From the NCBI GenBank assembly GCA_035719105.1, contig DASTGN010000003.1, forward strand, positions 1-64,000: DNA of 64,000 nt, written 5' to 3'. Numbering within the stretch: the stretch's first letter is position 1; each line of letters starts with the position of its first letter. Source of the DNA: UBA8389 sp035719105 (GTDB lineage Bacteria; Bacteroidota; Bacteroidia; Bacteroidales; UBA1402). A model generated the notes under the pieces. That model did not search any database, was not told where the DNA came from, and worked only from the letters and a program-made list of their open reading frames with translations. The translations under genes and the position numbers were made by a program. Below, piece by piece: positions 43,254 through 51,917 of this stretch.

Positions 43254-43261
43254 CAAAGATA
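43254..43261 (-). promoter_or_regulatory. -7 box (TATCTTTG) for folC
   Basis: On the minus strand TATCTTTG, 26 bases before the folC ATG. A weaker TACTTTTA (43284-43291, +) may serve the divergent EamA gene. Confidence 0.58.
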
Positions 43262-43309
43262 CGTAAAAACGGAAAAAATCTTGTACTTTTAGGGTCTTTA
43301 AAAACCGCT

Positions 43310-44200
43310 ATGCAACTACCCTTTCTAGGCGAAGCAGTCGCCCTGTCCGTATCTGTCTGCTGGGCTGCCAGCTCCTCTTCGTTCGAAATCGCCAGTCGAA
43401 AAGTTGGCTCACTCGAAGTCAACATCATCCGATTGATGATAGCTTTCGGAATGCTTGGTATTTACGGTTTGATCGTTCATGGCTCCTTTTTCCCCACTGG
43501 TGGTGGTCCTCAGCAATGGCTGTGGTTGTCGGTTTCTGGTTTGATTGGTTTTTTCATTGGAGATTTAATGTTGTTTAAGTCGTTGACTGTCATTGGTGCA
43601 CGATTATCCATGTTAGTAATGACTTTTTCTCCCGCCCTGACAGCCATCATCGGTTTCGCCCTGTTGGGTGAAAAACTCAAATTGACGCACGTTATGGGTA
43701 TTATGCTCATTATCAGTGGCATATTAATGGCATTTCTGAGTCATAACCGTGAAGCAGCTGGGAAGAAGGTTTCCATAAAAGGGCTGTTGCTCGCAATGGG
43801 AGGGGCTTTGGGTCAAGCTTGCGGATTGGTTTTCAGCAAAAAAGGAATTGGAGATTACGATCCTTTCGCTGCCACACAAATCCGTATCATTACCGGCGCT
43901 GTATTTTTTGCACTACTCATCACTGTGCTTAAACGTTGGCCTTCATTGATTCGAGCCGCAAAGGACGGAAGCACCATGAAATTCGTCACCGTCGGTTCCT
44001 TTTTTGGACCCGGATTGGGAGTTGGTTTATCCATGATGGCCATTACCATGACCGAAACAGGTATTGCTTCGGCGCTGATGTCCCTGACACCCATTGTCCT
44101 CATTGTGCCAGCACTTATCAAAGGTCGCAAACTAGCCTTGCTCGAAATAATGGGAGCTTTTGTCTCGGTGGGCGGTGTGTTGATGTTGTTTTTACTCTAA
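43310..44200 (+). CDS. EamA/DMT-superfamily transporter
   Basis: A 296-residue membrane protein with ten hydrophobic helices arranged as two EamA repeats (about 5-140 and 152-290). Such proteins export or exchange metabolites such as amino acids or nucleotides; the substrate cannot be predicted. The start is ATG 43310. A lipoprotein gene follows 12 bases downstream and is probably co-transcribed. Confidence 0.9.
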   Translation: MQLPFLGEAVALSVSVCWAASSSSFEIASRKVGSLEVNIIRLMIAFGMLGIYGLIVHGSFFPTGGGPQQWLWLSVSGLIGFFIGDLMLFKSLTVIGARLSMLVMTFSPALTAIIGFALLGEKLKLTHVMGIMLIISGILMAFLSHNREAAGKKVSIKGLLLAMGGALGQACGLVFSKKGIGDYDPFAATQIRIITGAVFFALLITVLKRWPSLIRAAKDGSTMKFVTVGSFFGPGLGVGLSMMAITMTETGIASALMSLTPIVLIVPALIKGRKLALLEIMGAFVSVGGVLMLFLL

Positions 44201-44212
44201 AACTGAAAGATT

Positions 44213-44671
44213 ATGAGAAAGTACGTCGTTATTATCCTCTTGGGAATAATGGTTTTGCCTGCCTGCAAATCGAATCTGGAAGCGTACAACATAGCTTACC
44301 AAAAATTAAAGGAGAAAGAAGTTTCTCAAATGAATTCAAGGGCTAAAACCACCATGGAAGTTCATTTGGATAGCCTTTCCAACGATTCTTCCGTCATTTA
44401 TCGTACAGAAAATCTGACACTGCTTTTAGGAAAGGAAAATTTATTGATGGAATACAACGTTGTGGCAAAGACTTTTATCAACCGAACCAATGCTCGTGGT
44501 TACTATGACCAAATGAAAGAAGATGGTTATCCGGCACTTTTGGTTCAGAACCAGGATCAGTTGTACCGTATCATCATCGCTTCCTTTTCCACTCCTGAAC
44601 TTGCCGAAGTTAAAAAAGCGGAATTAAAGGAGAAATTTCCTGAAATCAATATTGTCGTTAGGAAGAACTGA
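44213..44671 (+). CDS. SPOR-domain lipoprotein
   Basis: A 152-residue protein with a lipoprotein signal (lipobox LPAC, cysteine at about residue 19) and a C-terminal SPOR domain from about 80, seen in YNVVAKTFINRTNARGYYDQ and YRIIIASFSTPELAEVKKAE. SPOR domains bind denuded glycan strands at the division septum, so a role near cell division is likely. The stop overlaps the end of the convergent DUF4375 gene by 14 bases. Confidence 0.87.
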   Translation: MRKYVVIILLGIMVLPACKSNLEAYNIAYQKLKEKEVSQMNSRAKTTMEVHLDSLSNDSSVIYRTENLTLLLGKENLLMEYNVVAKTFINRTNARGYYDQMKEDGYPALLVQNQDQLYRIIIASFSTPELAEVKKAELKEKFPEINIVVRKN

Positions 44672-45167
44672 CGATTTCACCGAATTCATCCAAGTGTTCG
44701 TCCACAAAGCGAGCGATGGATTGGGTGCATTCTTCTTCTATTTCAAAGAAACGCTCTTCGATTTCGTCAAAGACCTCAAATTCCTCGTACATGGCTGTGA
44801 ATTCCTCCTCGGTGGTTTCACGTTCCAGTTCCTCTTGATGTCTATCATAGACTTTGCGAGCCTTGTATATCAATTTTGACAACTCATCCGCGCCAAAGGT
44901 CTTCAATGCCGGGGCGAAAGGATTTCTGAAGATGTAACTTCCGTATCCGTTTTGAATCAAGGAGATAAAACCTCCTTGCATGACTTCTTCACGAAAGAAA
45001 TGGTAAGCCAGCAAGCTGTGTTGCATTCCATTCAGCAAGGTCATGTTTTTTTCATTCAATGAACCACCTATCGCCTCCAAATAGGCATCTGTAAATACGG
45101 CCAGAAAGGCATCCATGTCTTGACCGGTTGCTTCTTGCAATTTGTTTTCCTGAATTTTAATGCTCAT
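44658..45167 (-). CDS. DUF4375 (DMP19-like) protein
   Basis: A 169-residue soluble, acidic protein. The core LLNGMQHSLLAYHFFREEV, GGFISLIQNGYGSYIF fits the DUF4375/DMP19 family, whose function in bacteria is unknown; one neisserial member is reported as a DNA mimic. The C-terminal third is very rich in glutamate, in keeping with that idea, but this is inference. It overlaps the SPOR gene end and has its own promoter. Confidence 0.78.
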   Translation of the reverse strand: MSIKIQENKLQEATGQDMDAFLAVFTDAYLEAIGGSLNEKNMTLLNGMQHSLLAYHFFREEVMQGGFISLIQNGYGSYIFRNPFAPALKTFGADELSKLIYKARKVYDRHQEELERETTEEEFTAMYEEFEVFDEIEERFFEIEEECTQSIARFVDEHLDEFGEIVSSS

Positions 45168-45184
45168 TTCGCTTGCTTTTTGGA

Positions 45185-45214
45185 CAAAGGTATAAAAACC
45201 CCCAATTCAAGCAA
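45185..45214 (-). promoter_or_regulatory. Promoter for the DUF4375 gene
   Basis: On the minus strand TTG (complement of 45212-45214), 19 bases, then TACCTTTG (complement of 45185-45192), 18 bases before the ATG. Confidence 0.68.
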
Positions 45215-45234
45215 GTAGAAGACCTGAAAAAGAC

Positions 45235-45242
45235 TACCTTTG
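45235..45242 (+). promoter_or_regulatory. -7 box (TACCTTTG) for the metallo-hydrolase gene
   Basis: TACCTTTG, 17 bases before the ATG at 45260; divergent from the box at 45185-45192. Confidence 0.58.
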
Positions 45243-45259
45243 CGCTTTGAAATGCATTC

Positions 45260-46066
45260 ATGGACAAATTACGATTTTTAAGCCTTGGCAGCGGTAGTAG
45301 CGGAAATTGCTATTACTTTGGCAACGCATTGCAAGGTATCCTCATCGATGCAGGCATCGGTTCCAGAACTGCACGGAAGCAACTTAGAGAAGTAGGGGTC
45401 GATTTCAGCCAAATTCTTGGTGTATTCATCACACACGATCATCACGATCATATCAAATCGGTCGGAACGTTGGGCGAAAAGTACAACATTCCCATCTATG
45501 CCACAGCAAAGACCCATCATGGAATGGATCACAGCTACGGTATGACACAAAAACTGATTACCAGTAGAAAATACCTCGAAAACAACGTTGAATTCGAAAT
45601 TGGTGAATTCAGCATCCTTTCATTTCCTGTTTCGCACGATGGAACCGACAACTCCGGATTTTTCATACGCTACAGAGGACATGGCATATTGGTGGCAACC
45701 GACCTTGGTTTTGTTAATGATGCTTTGAAACAATACATTTTAGAAGCCGACATTGCCATTTTGGAAGCGAATTACGACCACGAAATGTTAAAAGGAGGTC
45801 GTTATCCATATTATTTGAAGGAACGCATTCTAAGTGATACAGGGCATTTGAGCAACCACGATGCTGGTGCGTTCCTGGCTGAGCACTGGCATTCCGGGTT
45901 GAAACACATTTATCTGTGTCACCTGAGTAACGACAACAATCATCCCGCACTAGCAAAAAAAACGGTGGAGGCTTATTTTGAAAGCAAGGGCATACAGCTT
46001 GGCGTTGATGTAACGATATCACCCCTCAAGCGAAGTCTGTCTGAAATGGTCGTTTTTGAGCCCTAA
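45260..46066 (+). CDS. WalJ/YycJ-like MBL-fold metallo-hydrolase
   Basis: A 268-residue metallo-beta-lactamase-fold protein. The N-terminal LGSGSSGNCYYFG and the metal site THDHHDHI (about 60-67) are typical of the YycJ/WalJ group, with further ligands at SHDGTDNSGF and near GHLSNHDA. YycJ relatives are exonucleases or repair nucleases. Its substrate here is inferred only. It stands alone, followed by tRNA-Cys. Confidence 0.9.
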   Translation: MDKLRFLSLGSGSSGNCYYFGNALQGILIDAGIGSRTARKQLREVGVDFSQILGVFITHDHHDHIKSVGTLGEKYNIPIYATAKTHHGMDHSYGMTQKLITSRKYLENNVEFEIGEFSILSFPVSHDGTDNSGFFIRYRGHGILVATDLGFVNDALKQYILEADIAILEANYDHEMLKGGRYPYYLKERILSDTGHLSNHDAGAFLAEHWHSGLKHIYLCHLSNDNNHPALAKKTVEAYFESKGIQLGVDVTISPLKRSLSEMVVFEP

Positions 46067-46082
46067 AAAAGTGCTGAAGGCA

Positions 46083-46113
46083 TTTGCCCAACTCGAAAAA
46101 ATAACTATCTTTG
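46083..46113 (+). promoter_or_regulatory. Promoter for tRNA-Cys
   Basis: TTTG at 46083-46086, 19 bases, then TATCTTTG at 46106-46113. This is a full consensus pair 20 bases before the tRNA. Confidence 0.78.
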
Positions 46114-46132
46114 CACCCGCTAAACACAAAAG

Positions 46133-46203
46133 GGTACCTTGGCCGAGTGGCTAGGCACCGGTCTGCAAAACCGATTACGGCGGTTCGAATCCGCCAGGTA
46201 CCT
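46133..46203 (+). tRNA. tRNA-Cys (GCA)
   Basis: A 71-nt tRNA with acceptor stem GGTACCT/AGGTACC, anticodon loop CTGCAAA with anticodon GCA, and T-arm GGCGGTTCGAATCCGCC. CCA is not encoded. A hairpin terminator follows. Confidence 0.97.
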
Positions 46204-46207
46204 CACC

Positions 46208-46238
46208 AAAAGGTTGTCTCAAAAGGGCAACCTTTTTC
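46208..46238 (+). terminator. Intrinsic terminator after tRNA-Cys
   Basis: AAAAGGTTG (46208-46216) pairs with CAACCTTTT (46228-46236) and ends in a T-run. Confidence 0.88.
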
Positions 46239-46273
46239 TATGTCCAAAAGGCAGTGTAACAAAACAAACTTTG

Positions 46274-46281
46274 TAACTTTG
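46274..46281 (+). promoter_or_regulatory. -7 box (TAACTTTG) for the ketopantoate-reductase gene
   Basis: TAACTTTG, 20 bases before the ATG at 46302; no clear -33. Confidence 0.55.
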
Positions 46282-46301
46282 CGACTTAAATACTCGTTTG
46301 C

Positions 46302-47222
46302 ATGAATAAATTAAGATACGGTGTCATCGGTACTGGTGGCATCGGTGGTTTTTACGGTGGAATGTTGGCTCATTCAGGGCAAGAAGTTCATTTCCTTTTT
46401 CACAGCGACTTTGATTTTGTAAAAAAACATGGCCTGAAAGTAGATTCTGTATTGGGCGATTTTCATTTGGAGAAAGTTCATGCCTATCAAAGTACTGAAG
46501 ATATGCCCATTTGTGACGTTGTTTTAGTCGGTTTGAAAACAACCTCCAATTCGTTGCTTAAAACATTATTGCCGCCTTTATTAGGGCCTGAAACAACCGT
46601 TATCCTCATACAGAATGGTTTGGGCATCGAAGAAAAGCTGTCTGTCGACTTTCCAGATCTTTCTATTGCCGGAGGTCTGGGATTCATCTGTTCAGGTAAA
46701 TTTGGTCCTGGCCACATTGTTCATGCCGAACATGGAAAAATTACGATAGGTTCGTATCAAGGAAGTCAGCAGGAAATTCTGAAAAAAGTTTGTGCGGATT
46801 TTGAAGCAGCTCGTGTTCCCTGCGAAGTATCGGAAAATTTGTTGACCTCGCGTTGGAAAAAGCTGGTTTGGAACGTGCCTTACAATGGATTGACGGTTGT
46901 CATGAATGCCCTGACTTCCGATTTAATGGCCAATGCTGACACTTATCAATTATGTAAGGATTTGATGCTGGAAGTCATCGGAGCAGCAAATGCTTGCGGG
47001 GTTTCACTCAGCAAAGATTTTGCCCAAGTCATGTTGGAATACACCCTTGATATGAAGCCTTATGCACCCAGCATGCGACTCGATTTTGATTTCAAGCGCC
47101 CTATGGAAATTCAGGCAATTTACAGTTCGCCCCTAGAAGCGGCGGATAATGTTGGTTTTGATATGCCCAAAGTCCGTATGCTTGAACAGCAACTACGCTT
47201 TATACAACAAACCTACCTTTAA
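46302..47222 (+). CDS. panE: 2-dehydropantoate 2-reductase (ketopantoate reductase family)
   Basis: A 306-residue NADP-dependent reductase of the ApbA/PanE family, which makes pantoate for coenzyme A. The Rossmann motif is GTGGIGGFYGG (about 10-20), and the catalytic lysine and helix lie in SRWKKLVWNVPYNG. The family also includes reductases with other substrates, so PanE itself is the likely rather than the certain identity. An MFS gene follows 3 bases downstream. Confidence 0.87.
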   Translation: MNKLRYGVIGTGGIGGFYGGMLAHSGQEVHFLFHSDFDFVKKHGLKVDSVLGDFHLEKVHAYQSTEDMPICDVVLVGLKTTSNSLLKTLLPPLLGPETTVILIQNGLGIEEKLSVDFPDLSIAGGLGFICSGKFGPGHIVHAEHGKITIGSYQGSQQEILKKVCADFEAARVPCEVSENLLTSRWKKLVWNVPYNGLTVVMNALTSDLMANADTYQLCKDLMLEVIGAANACGVSLSKDFAQVMLEYTLDMKPYAPSMRLDFDFKRPMEIQAIYSSPLEAADNVGFDMPKVRMLEQQLRFIQQTYL

Positions 47223-47225
47223 TGA

Positions 47226-48386
47226 ATGAAGCGCATCAGTAAGAACATACTCTACACAGGTTTGACCAGTTTTCTAACCGATACCTCCACCAAAATGGTG
47301 TATTCGGTCATGCCTATGTTCCTGATGTCCATCGGTGCTTCAAAAACCAGTCTGGCTGTTATCGAAGGCATAGCTGAAAGCACCGCAGCCCTGATCAAAA
47401 CCTTTTCAGGCTTTTGGAGTGACAAAATAGGTCGAAACAAACCATTCATGCTTATTGGTTACGGCTTATCCTCCCTCATCATGCCCTTTTACTCCTTCGT
47501 TGCAAATCCGTTGCAAGTACTTTACCTGCGATTTGCGGAAAGGGTAGGAAAGGGTATCCGAACCGCTCCAAGGGATAGTTTGATTGCAGGCTCGGTGACA
47601 AATGGCGAAACCGGTACCGCTTTTGGCATTCAGAAAGCGATGGATAACATGGGTGCCATTGTAGGGCCCATCCTGGCTTTTTTATTGTTGCTGTTATTGC
47701 CGAACAATTACCGGATCATTTTCTTGCTTGCTGGCATACCTGCCGTTTTTGGAGTCTTCGTTCTGTTTTTTGGAGTTAAAGAAGCAAAGAAAGTCAGAAC
47801 TGCCCCTATTTCTTGGAGTGGACTAAAGTCTTTCCCCAAAAGGTATTATGCCTTTCTGGCTGTCATCTTTGTATTCACATTGGGTAACTCTACCGATGCT
47901 TTGTTATTGGTCAAAGCCAACGAAATTGGGGTGAAAGTAGCCTTAATTCCCTTGGTTTATTTGCTGACCAGTGTAGTTTCAGTAGTACTGGCCGTTCCGA
48001 TGGGAATTTTATCAGACAAAATTGGAAAGGAGAAAATGCTGGCTGCCGGCTATTTGTTGTATGCTTTCGTTTATTTTGGATTTGGCTGGTCAACCGACAT
48101 GAGAGCCATCATGGGACTTTTTGCCATTTACGGGCTCTATTCGGCCATGACGGACGGAACTCAAAAGGCATTTGTTTCTGATTTGGTCGAATCCGATAAA
48201 AAAGGCACTGGTTTGGGCATTTACAACGCGTTGATTGGATTAACCTTGTTGCCTGCAAGTTTGTTGGCAGGAATTCTGTACGACAAAGTCAATGCGAACG
48301 TTCCATTTTATTTTGGAGGGGCCATGTCACTTTTGGCAGCTACCATGATTTTAGTACTGATTATCACCGATAAACGTTCAAAATAA
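47226..48386 (+). CDS. Major facilitator superfamily transporter
   Basis: A 386-residue membrane protein with about twelve helices and the loop motif GFWSDKIGRNKPFM between helices 2 and 3, with its repeat GILSDKIGKEKML between 8 and 9. The substrate is unknown. It is co-transcribed with the ketopantoate-reductase gene and ends at a two-way terminator. Confidence 0.9.
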   Translation: MKRISKNILYTGLTSFLTDTSTKMVYSVMPMFLMSIGASKTSLAVIEGIAESTAALIKTFSGFWSDKIGRNKPFMLIGYGLSSLIMPFYSFVANPLQVLYLRFAERVGKGIRTAPRDSLIAGSVTNGETGTAFGIQKAMDNMGAIVGPILAFLLLLLLPNNYRIIFLLAGIPAVFGVFVLFFGVKEAKKVRTAPISWSGLKSFPKRYYAFLAVIFVFTLGNSTDALLLVKANEIGVKVALIPLVYLLTSVVSVVLAVPMGILSDKIGKEKMLAAGYLLYAFVYFGFGWSTDMRAIMGLFAIYGLYSAMTDGTQKAFVSDLVESDKKGTGLGIYNALIGLTLLPASLLAGILYDKVNANVPFYFGGAMSLLAATMILVLIITDKRSK

Positions 48387-48403
48387 TAATACTGAAAAGA
48401 AAC

Positions 48404-48440
48404 AAAAAGAGGATATCTTCGTGAAGACACCCTCTTTTTT
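48404..48440. terminator. Two-way terminator between the MFS gene and tRNA-Ser
   Basis: AAAAAGAGG (48404-48412) pairs with CCTCTTTTT (48431-48439), extended by TATCTTC with GAAGACA. A and T runs on both sides let it work for the MFS gene (+) and tRNA-Ser (-). Confidence 0.87.
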
Positions 48441-48447
48441 CAAAATG

Positions 48448-48534
48448 CGGAAGAAGGGGGATTCGAACCCCCGGTACCCTTACGAGTACGTCAGTTTAGC
48501 AAACTGGTGGTTTCAGCCACTCACCCATCCTTCC
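48448..48534 (-). tRNA. tRNA-Ser (GCT)
   Basis: An 87-nt class II tRNA. The acceptor stem is GGAAGGA/TTCTTCC, the anticodon arm CAGTTTGCTAAACTG with anticodon GCT, with a long variable arm (GTACTCGTAAGGGTAC) and T-arm GGGGGTTCGAATCCCCC. CCA is not encoded. Confidence 0.97.
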
Positions 48535-48562
48535 GGAGCGCAGCTGTTTGCATTTTGCGGTG

Positions 48563-48593
48563 CAAAGATAGAAAAGTCTTTTTACTCACCAAA
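48563..48593 (-). promoter_or_regulatory. Promoter for tRNA-Ser
   Basis: On the minus strand TTTG (complement of 48590-48593), 19 bases, then TATCTTTG (complement of 48563-48570), 28 bases before the tRNA. Confidence 0.78.
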
Positions 48594-48626
48594 CTTTGAC
48601 CAGTGATTTATTTGGAAAAAAACAGC

Positions 48627-48634
48627 TACTTTTG
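48627..48634 (+). promoter_or_regulatory. -7 box (TACTTTTG) for mltG and downstream genes
   Basis: TACTTTTG, 21 bases before the mltG ATG. It may drive the whole mltG-iorAB-ligase string. Confidence 0.57.
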
Positions 48635-48655
48635 ATGTGGTAAAACAATGTTTAC

Positions 48656-49684
48656 ATGAAACTCAAAACTAAAGGTCCACTCTTTTGGATCATATCCGTA
48701 TTTGGTCTGCTCATCGTGGGTTGGCTTTATGTCATGTTGCTCAAATCACCCTGCGATCTTCAAGAAACAGCTTATCTGAATATCTACCCTGGTGATACTC
48801 AGGAGAAGGTGATGCAAACCTTTCAGAAAGTCGGAAAAGCACACTCAACCAAAAAACTGGAATTTTTGTTGAATTTGGTCAATTACAAGGAAAATGTCAA
48901 GCCAGGTCAATACGCATTGAAACCAGGTATTTCTCCGTTCCGCATCGTTCGGGTATTGCGTTCGGGCTTACAAACACCTGTCAAACTTACTTTTAACAAC
49001 ATTCGAACCGTTGAGGAACTGGCCGGACGCTTGTCATCTCAATTAATGACCGATTCATTGACCTTGTTGAAAAGCTTTAAGGAAACCGCTTGGCGTGATT
49101 CTTTGCAATTGACCGACCAGAATTACATGTCTGTATTTATTCCTGATACATACGAAGTTTGGTGGAACATCAGTCCTCAAAAACTTCGTGGAAAGTTTAT
49201 CAAAGCTTGGAATGACTTTTGGGATGAAACGCGTCTGAAGGAGGCTTCCAAAATTGGACTGACTCAAGCACAAGTTTCTACATTGGCTTCCATCGTTGAA
49301 GAAGAAACCAAACAATCCGACGAAATGCCCAAAGTGGCCGGACTTTATTTGAATAGAATGCGCATCGACATGCCATTGCAAGCAGATCCAACCGTAAAAT
49401 TCGCTGTCGGTGATTTTACCATCAAGCGCATACTGAGAGCGCATACGTTGATCAATTCGCCCTACAATACTTATAAAGTCATCGGATTGCCTCCTGGTCC
49501 CATCCGAATTCCGTCCATCAGGGCGCTTGACGCTACACTGCAACCCAATCGACATTCCTATTTATACATGTGCGCCAAATCCGATTTCTCAGGGTATCAT
49601 GCGTTTGCAACGACCTATGAACAACACGAAGCCAACGCGGTGAAATATCGGATGGAACTGAACAAACATGGAATTATGCGTTAA
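48656..49684 (+). CDS. mltG: Endolytic transglycosylase MltG
   Basis: MltG cuts nascent peptidoglycan strands and so sets their length. The 342-residue protein has an N-terminal membrane helix (about 9-29), a LysM-like segment (about 40-105) and the YceG domain. Glu215 in ASIVEEET is the likely catalytic acid, and QADPTVKFAVG, HTLINSPYNTY and GLPPGPIRIPS are typical. iorA starts 32 bases downstream. Confidence 0.96.
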   Translation: MKLKTKGPLFWIISVFGLLIVGWLYVMLLKSPCDLQETAYLNIYPGDTQEKVMQTFQKVGKAHSTKKLEFLLNLVNYKENVKPGQYALKPGISPFRIVRVLRSGLQTPVKLTFNNIRTVEELAGRLSSQLMTDSLTLLKSFKETAWRDSLQLTDQNYMSVFIPDTYEVWWNISPQKLRGKFIKAWNDFWDETRLKEASKIGLTQAQVSTLASIVEEETKQSDEMPKVAGLYLNRMRIDMPLQADPTVKFAVGDFTIKRILRAHTLINSPYNTYKVIGLPPGPIRIPSIRALDATLQPNRHSYLYMCAKSDFSGYHAFATTYEQHEANAVKYRMELNKHGIMR

Positions 49685-49716
49685 TTCGCGCAACATACTT
49701 TTTGAACGTTTTTTAT

Positions 49717-51303
49717 ATGGATAAAATGCTTTTACTGGGAGATGAGGCCATTGCACAAGCGGCGATGGATGCTGGTCTTTCCGGTGTTTACGCGTATCCG
49801 GGAACTCCTTCGACGGAGATCACCGAATACATACAATCGTCAATCAAATCTGGCACAGATCACATTCATTGCAACTGGTCAACCAATGAAAAAACAGCAA
49901 TGGAAGCTGCCCTTGGCATGTCTTTTGCCGGAAAACGTGCGTTGGTTTGCATGAAACATGTCGGTGTCAACGTTGCTGCAGATGCTTTTATGAATGCTGC
50001 GGTAACTGGTATCGTCGGTGGCTTGGTGTTTGTTGCTGCTGATGATCCATCCATGCATTCTTCTCAAAACGAACAAGATTCTCGATTTTTCGGGCAATTT
50101 GCGATGATTCCTATTTTGGAGCCTTCCAATCAACAGGAAGCGTATGACATGGTCTACCATGGCTTTGAGCTGTCAGAACGTTGTGGAGTGCCCGTCATGC
50201 TACGAATCACGACCCGCTTGGCGCATTCCAGATCGGGCGTGGTACGACGTTCGGAATTGCCTCAAAATGAACTCCATTTCTCGGACAATCCCCGTCAATT
50301 TGTACTGCTTCCGGCGAACGCCAGAGTTCAATACGAAAAATTGCTTTCTGCTCAAAAGGACTTTGTCAAATATTCTGAAGAATCCACTTACAATACCTAT
50401 GCGGAGGGCACTGACAAATCCAAAGGAATCATTGCCAGTGGCATCGCTTACAATTATCTGATGGAGAACTTCGCGGAAGGTTGCCCTTTTTCTGTTTTGA
50501 AAATAGGACAGTATCCGCTTCCTGAAAATATTATGCAAAAAATGGCAATCGAATGTCAGGAATTGGTGGTTTTAGAAGAGGGATATCCCTTGATCGAGGA
50601 CGCACTGAAAGGTCTGCTTGGAATCGGTTTGAAAGTAAGTGGACGTAAAAATGGATTTCTACCACGTTCAGGTGAATTGAATCCAGATCTTGTAGGTCAG
50701 GCTTTTGGGTGTGAATTGCCTGAAATTCAGTCCGTTCCCCAGGTTGTTAAGATGCGTCCACCCTCACTTTGTGTCGGATGTGGACATCGTGATATGTATG
50801 AGGCTCTGAATGAGGCTGTTGCATCAAAAGCGTCCACTTCAAAGGTTTTTAGCGATATTGGTTGTTATACACTCGGTTATCTGCCACCGTTCCATTCCAT
50901 CGATACTTGTGTGGATATGGGAGCTTCCATTACCATGGCCAAAGGTGCTGCCGATGCTGGACTTCAACACGCGGTTGCTGTGATCGGGGATTCAACGTTC
51001 ACCCATTCCGGCATGACTTCATTACTGGATGCCATCAACGAGCAATCACCCATCACCGTTATCATTTCCGACAACGAAACGACAGGCATGACCGGTGGTC
51101 AAACCTCTGCTGGAACGGGTAAGCTGGAAGCGATTTGCCTTGGTTTGGGGGTTGATCCGGAACATCTGCATGTGTTGGTGCCATTGAAAAAAAACCACGA
51201 TGAAATGGTTCGTATTATTCAAAAAGAAATGGAATTCAGGGGAACATCAGTTATCATTCCGCGTCGTGAATGCATTCAAACCTTGGCTAAAAAGAAGAAA
51301 TGA
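49717..51303 (+). CDS. iorA: Indolepyruvate:ferredoxin oxidoreductase, alpha subunit
   Basis: A 528-residue subunit of the thiamine-diphosphate enzyme that oxidatively decarboxylates aryl-pyruvates to aryl-acetyl-CoA, passing electrons to ferredoxin. An N-terminal pyrimidine-binding part (GVYAYPGTPSTEI) precedes the TPP-binding block with CVGCGHRDMYEA, GDSTFTHSGM and ISDNETTGMTGGQ. The C-terminal 4Fe-4S ferredoxin domain of archaeal IorA is absent: no CxxCxxCxxxCP motif is seen and the protein stops after IQTLAKKKK. The start is ATG 49717. It forms an operon with iorB (3 bases). Confidence 0.93.
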   Translation: MDKMLLLGDEAIAQAAMDAGLSGVYAYPGTPSTEITEYIQSSIKSGTDHIHCNWSTNEKTAMEAALGMSFAGKRALVCMKHVGVNVAADAFMNAAVTGIVGGLVFVAADDPSMHSSQNEQDSRFFGQFAMIPILEPSNQQEAYDMVYHGFELSERCGVPVMLRITTRLAHSRSGVVRRSELPQNELHFSDNPRQFVLLPANARVQYEKLLSAQKDFVKYSEESTYNTYAEGTDKSKGIIASGIAYNYLMENFAEGCPFSVLKIGQYPLPENIMQKMAIECQELVVLEEGYPLIEDALKGLLGIGLKVSGRKNGFLPRSGELNPDLVGQAFGCELPEIQSVPQVVKMRPPSLCVGCGHRDMYEALNEAVASKASTSKVFSDIGCYTLGYLPPFHSIDTCVDMGASITMAKGAADAGLQHAVAVIGDSTFTHSGMTSLLDAINEQSPITVIISDNETTGMTGGQTSAGTGKLEAICLGLGVDPEHLHVLVPLKKNHDEMVRIIQKEMEFRGTSVIIPRRECIQTLAKKKK

Positions 51304-51306
51304 GTT

Positions 51307-51894
51307 ATGAAAGTTGATATTATTCTATCGGGAGTAGGCGGTCAGGGAATACTTTCTATTGCTGCAGTCATCGGAGAAGCTGCCGTCCATCACAATCTTT
51401 ATATGAAACAAGCCGAAGTGCATGGTATGAGTCAGCGTGGGGGAGACGTTCAGTCAAATTTGAGAATTTCTGACAAACCCATTTATTCTGACTTGATACC
51501 CAAAGGAAAGGCAAACTTGATTATTTCGCTTGAACCAATGGAATCCTTGCGATATCTACCTTATTTGGCACCCAACGGGTGGATTGTTACCAATTCGACA
51601 CCATTGATAAACATCTCCAATTATCCACCAACCGATGAACTTCAAATAGCCTTGGATGCCATCCCTCAAAAGGTGGTCTTTGATGTTGACCAAATAGCAA
51701 AGCAGGTAGGCTCCATCAGGGTTGCAAACATGGTGATGTTGGGTGCGGCCACTCCTTTTTTAGGAATAACCTTCGAAGAAATTGAAAATGGCATCAGGCG
51801 CATATTTGGACGAAAGGGAGCCGATGTGGTTGACCTGAATTTAAAAGCACTTGCGGCGGGTAAGAAAATAGCTAACGAATCAATACATCTCTGA
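51307..51894 (+). CDS. iorB: Indolepyruvate:ferredoxin oxidoreductase, beta subunit
   Basis: A 195-residue gamma-type 2-oxoacid oxidoreductase subunit with the signature GVGGQGILSIAAVIGEAA and EVHGMSQRGGDVQSNLRIS. It completes the CoA-side domain missing from IorA. Two acyl-CoA ligase genes follow 23 bases downstream on the same strand. Confidence 0.95.
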   Translation: MKVDIILSGVGGQGILSIAAVIGEAAVHHNLYMKQAEVHGMSQRGGDVQSNLRISDKPIYSDLIPKGKANLIISLEPMESLRYLPYLAPNGWIVTNSTPLINISNYPPTDELQIALDAIPQKVVFDVDQIAKQVGSIRVANMVMLGAATPFLGITFEEIENGIRRIFGRKGADVVDLNLKALAAGKKIANESIHL

Positions 51895-51917
51895 AAACCT
51901 ATCTAAACCTTACTACC

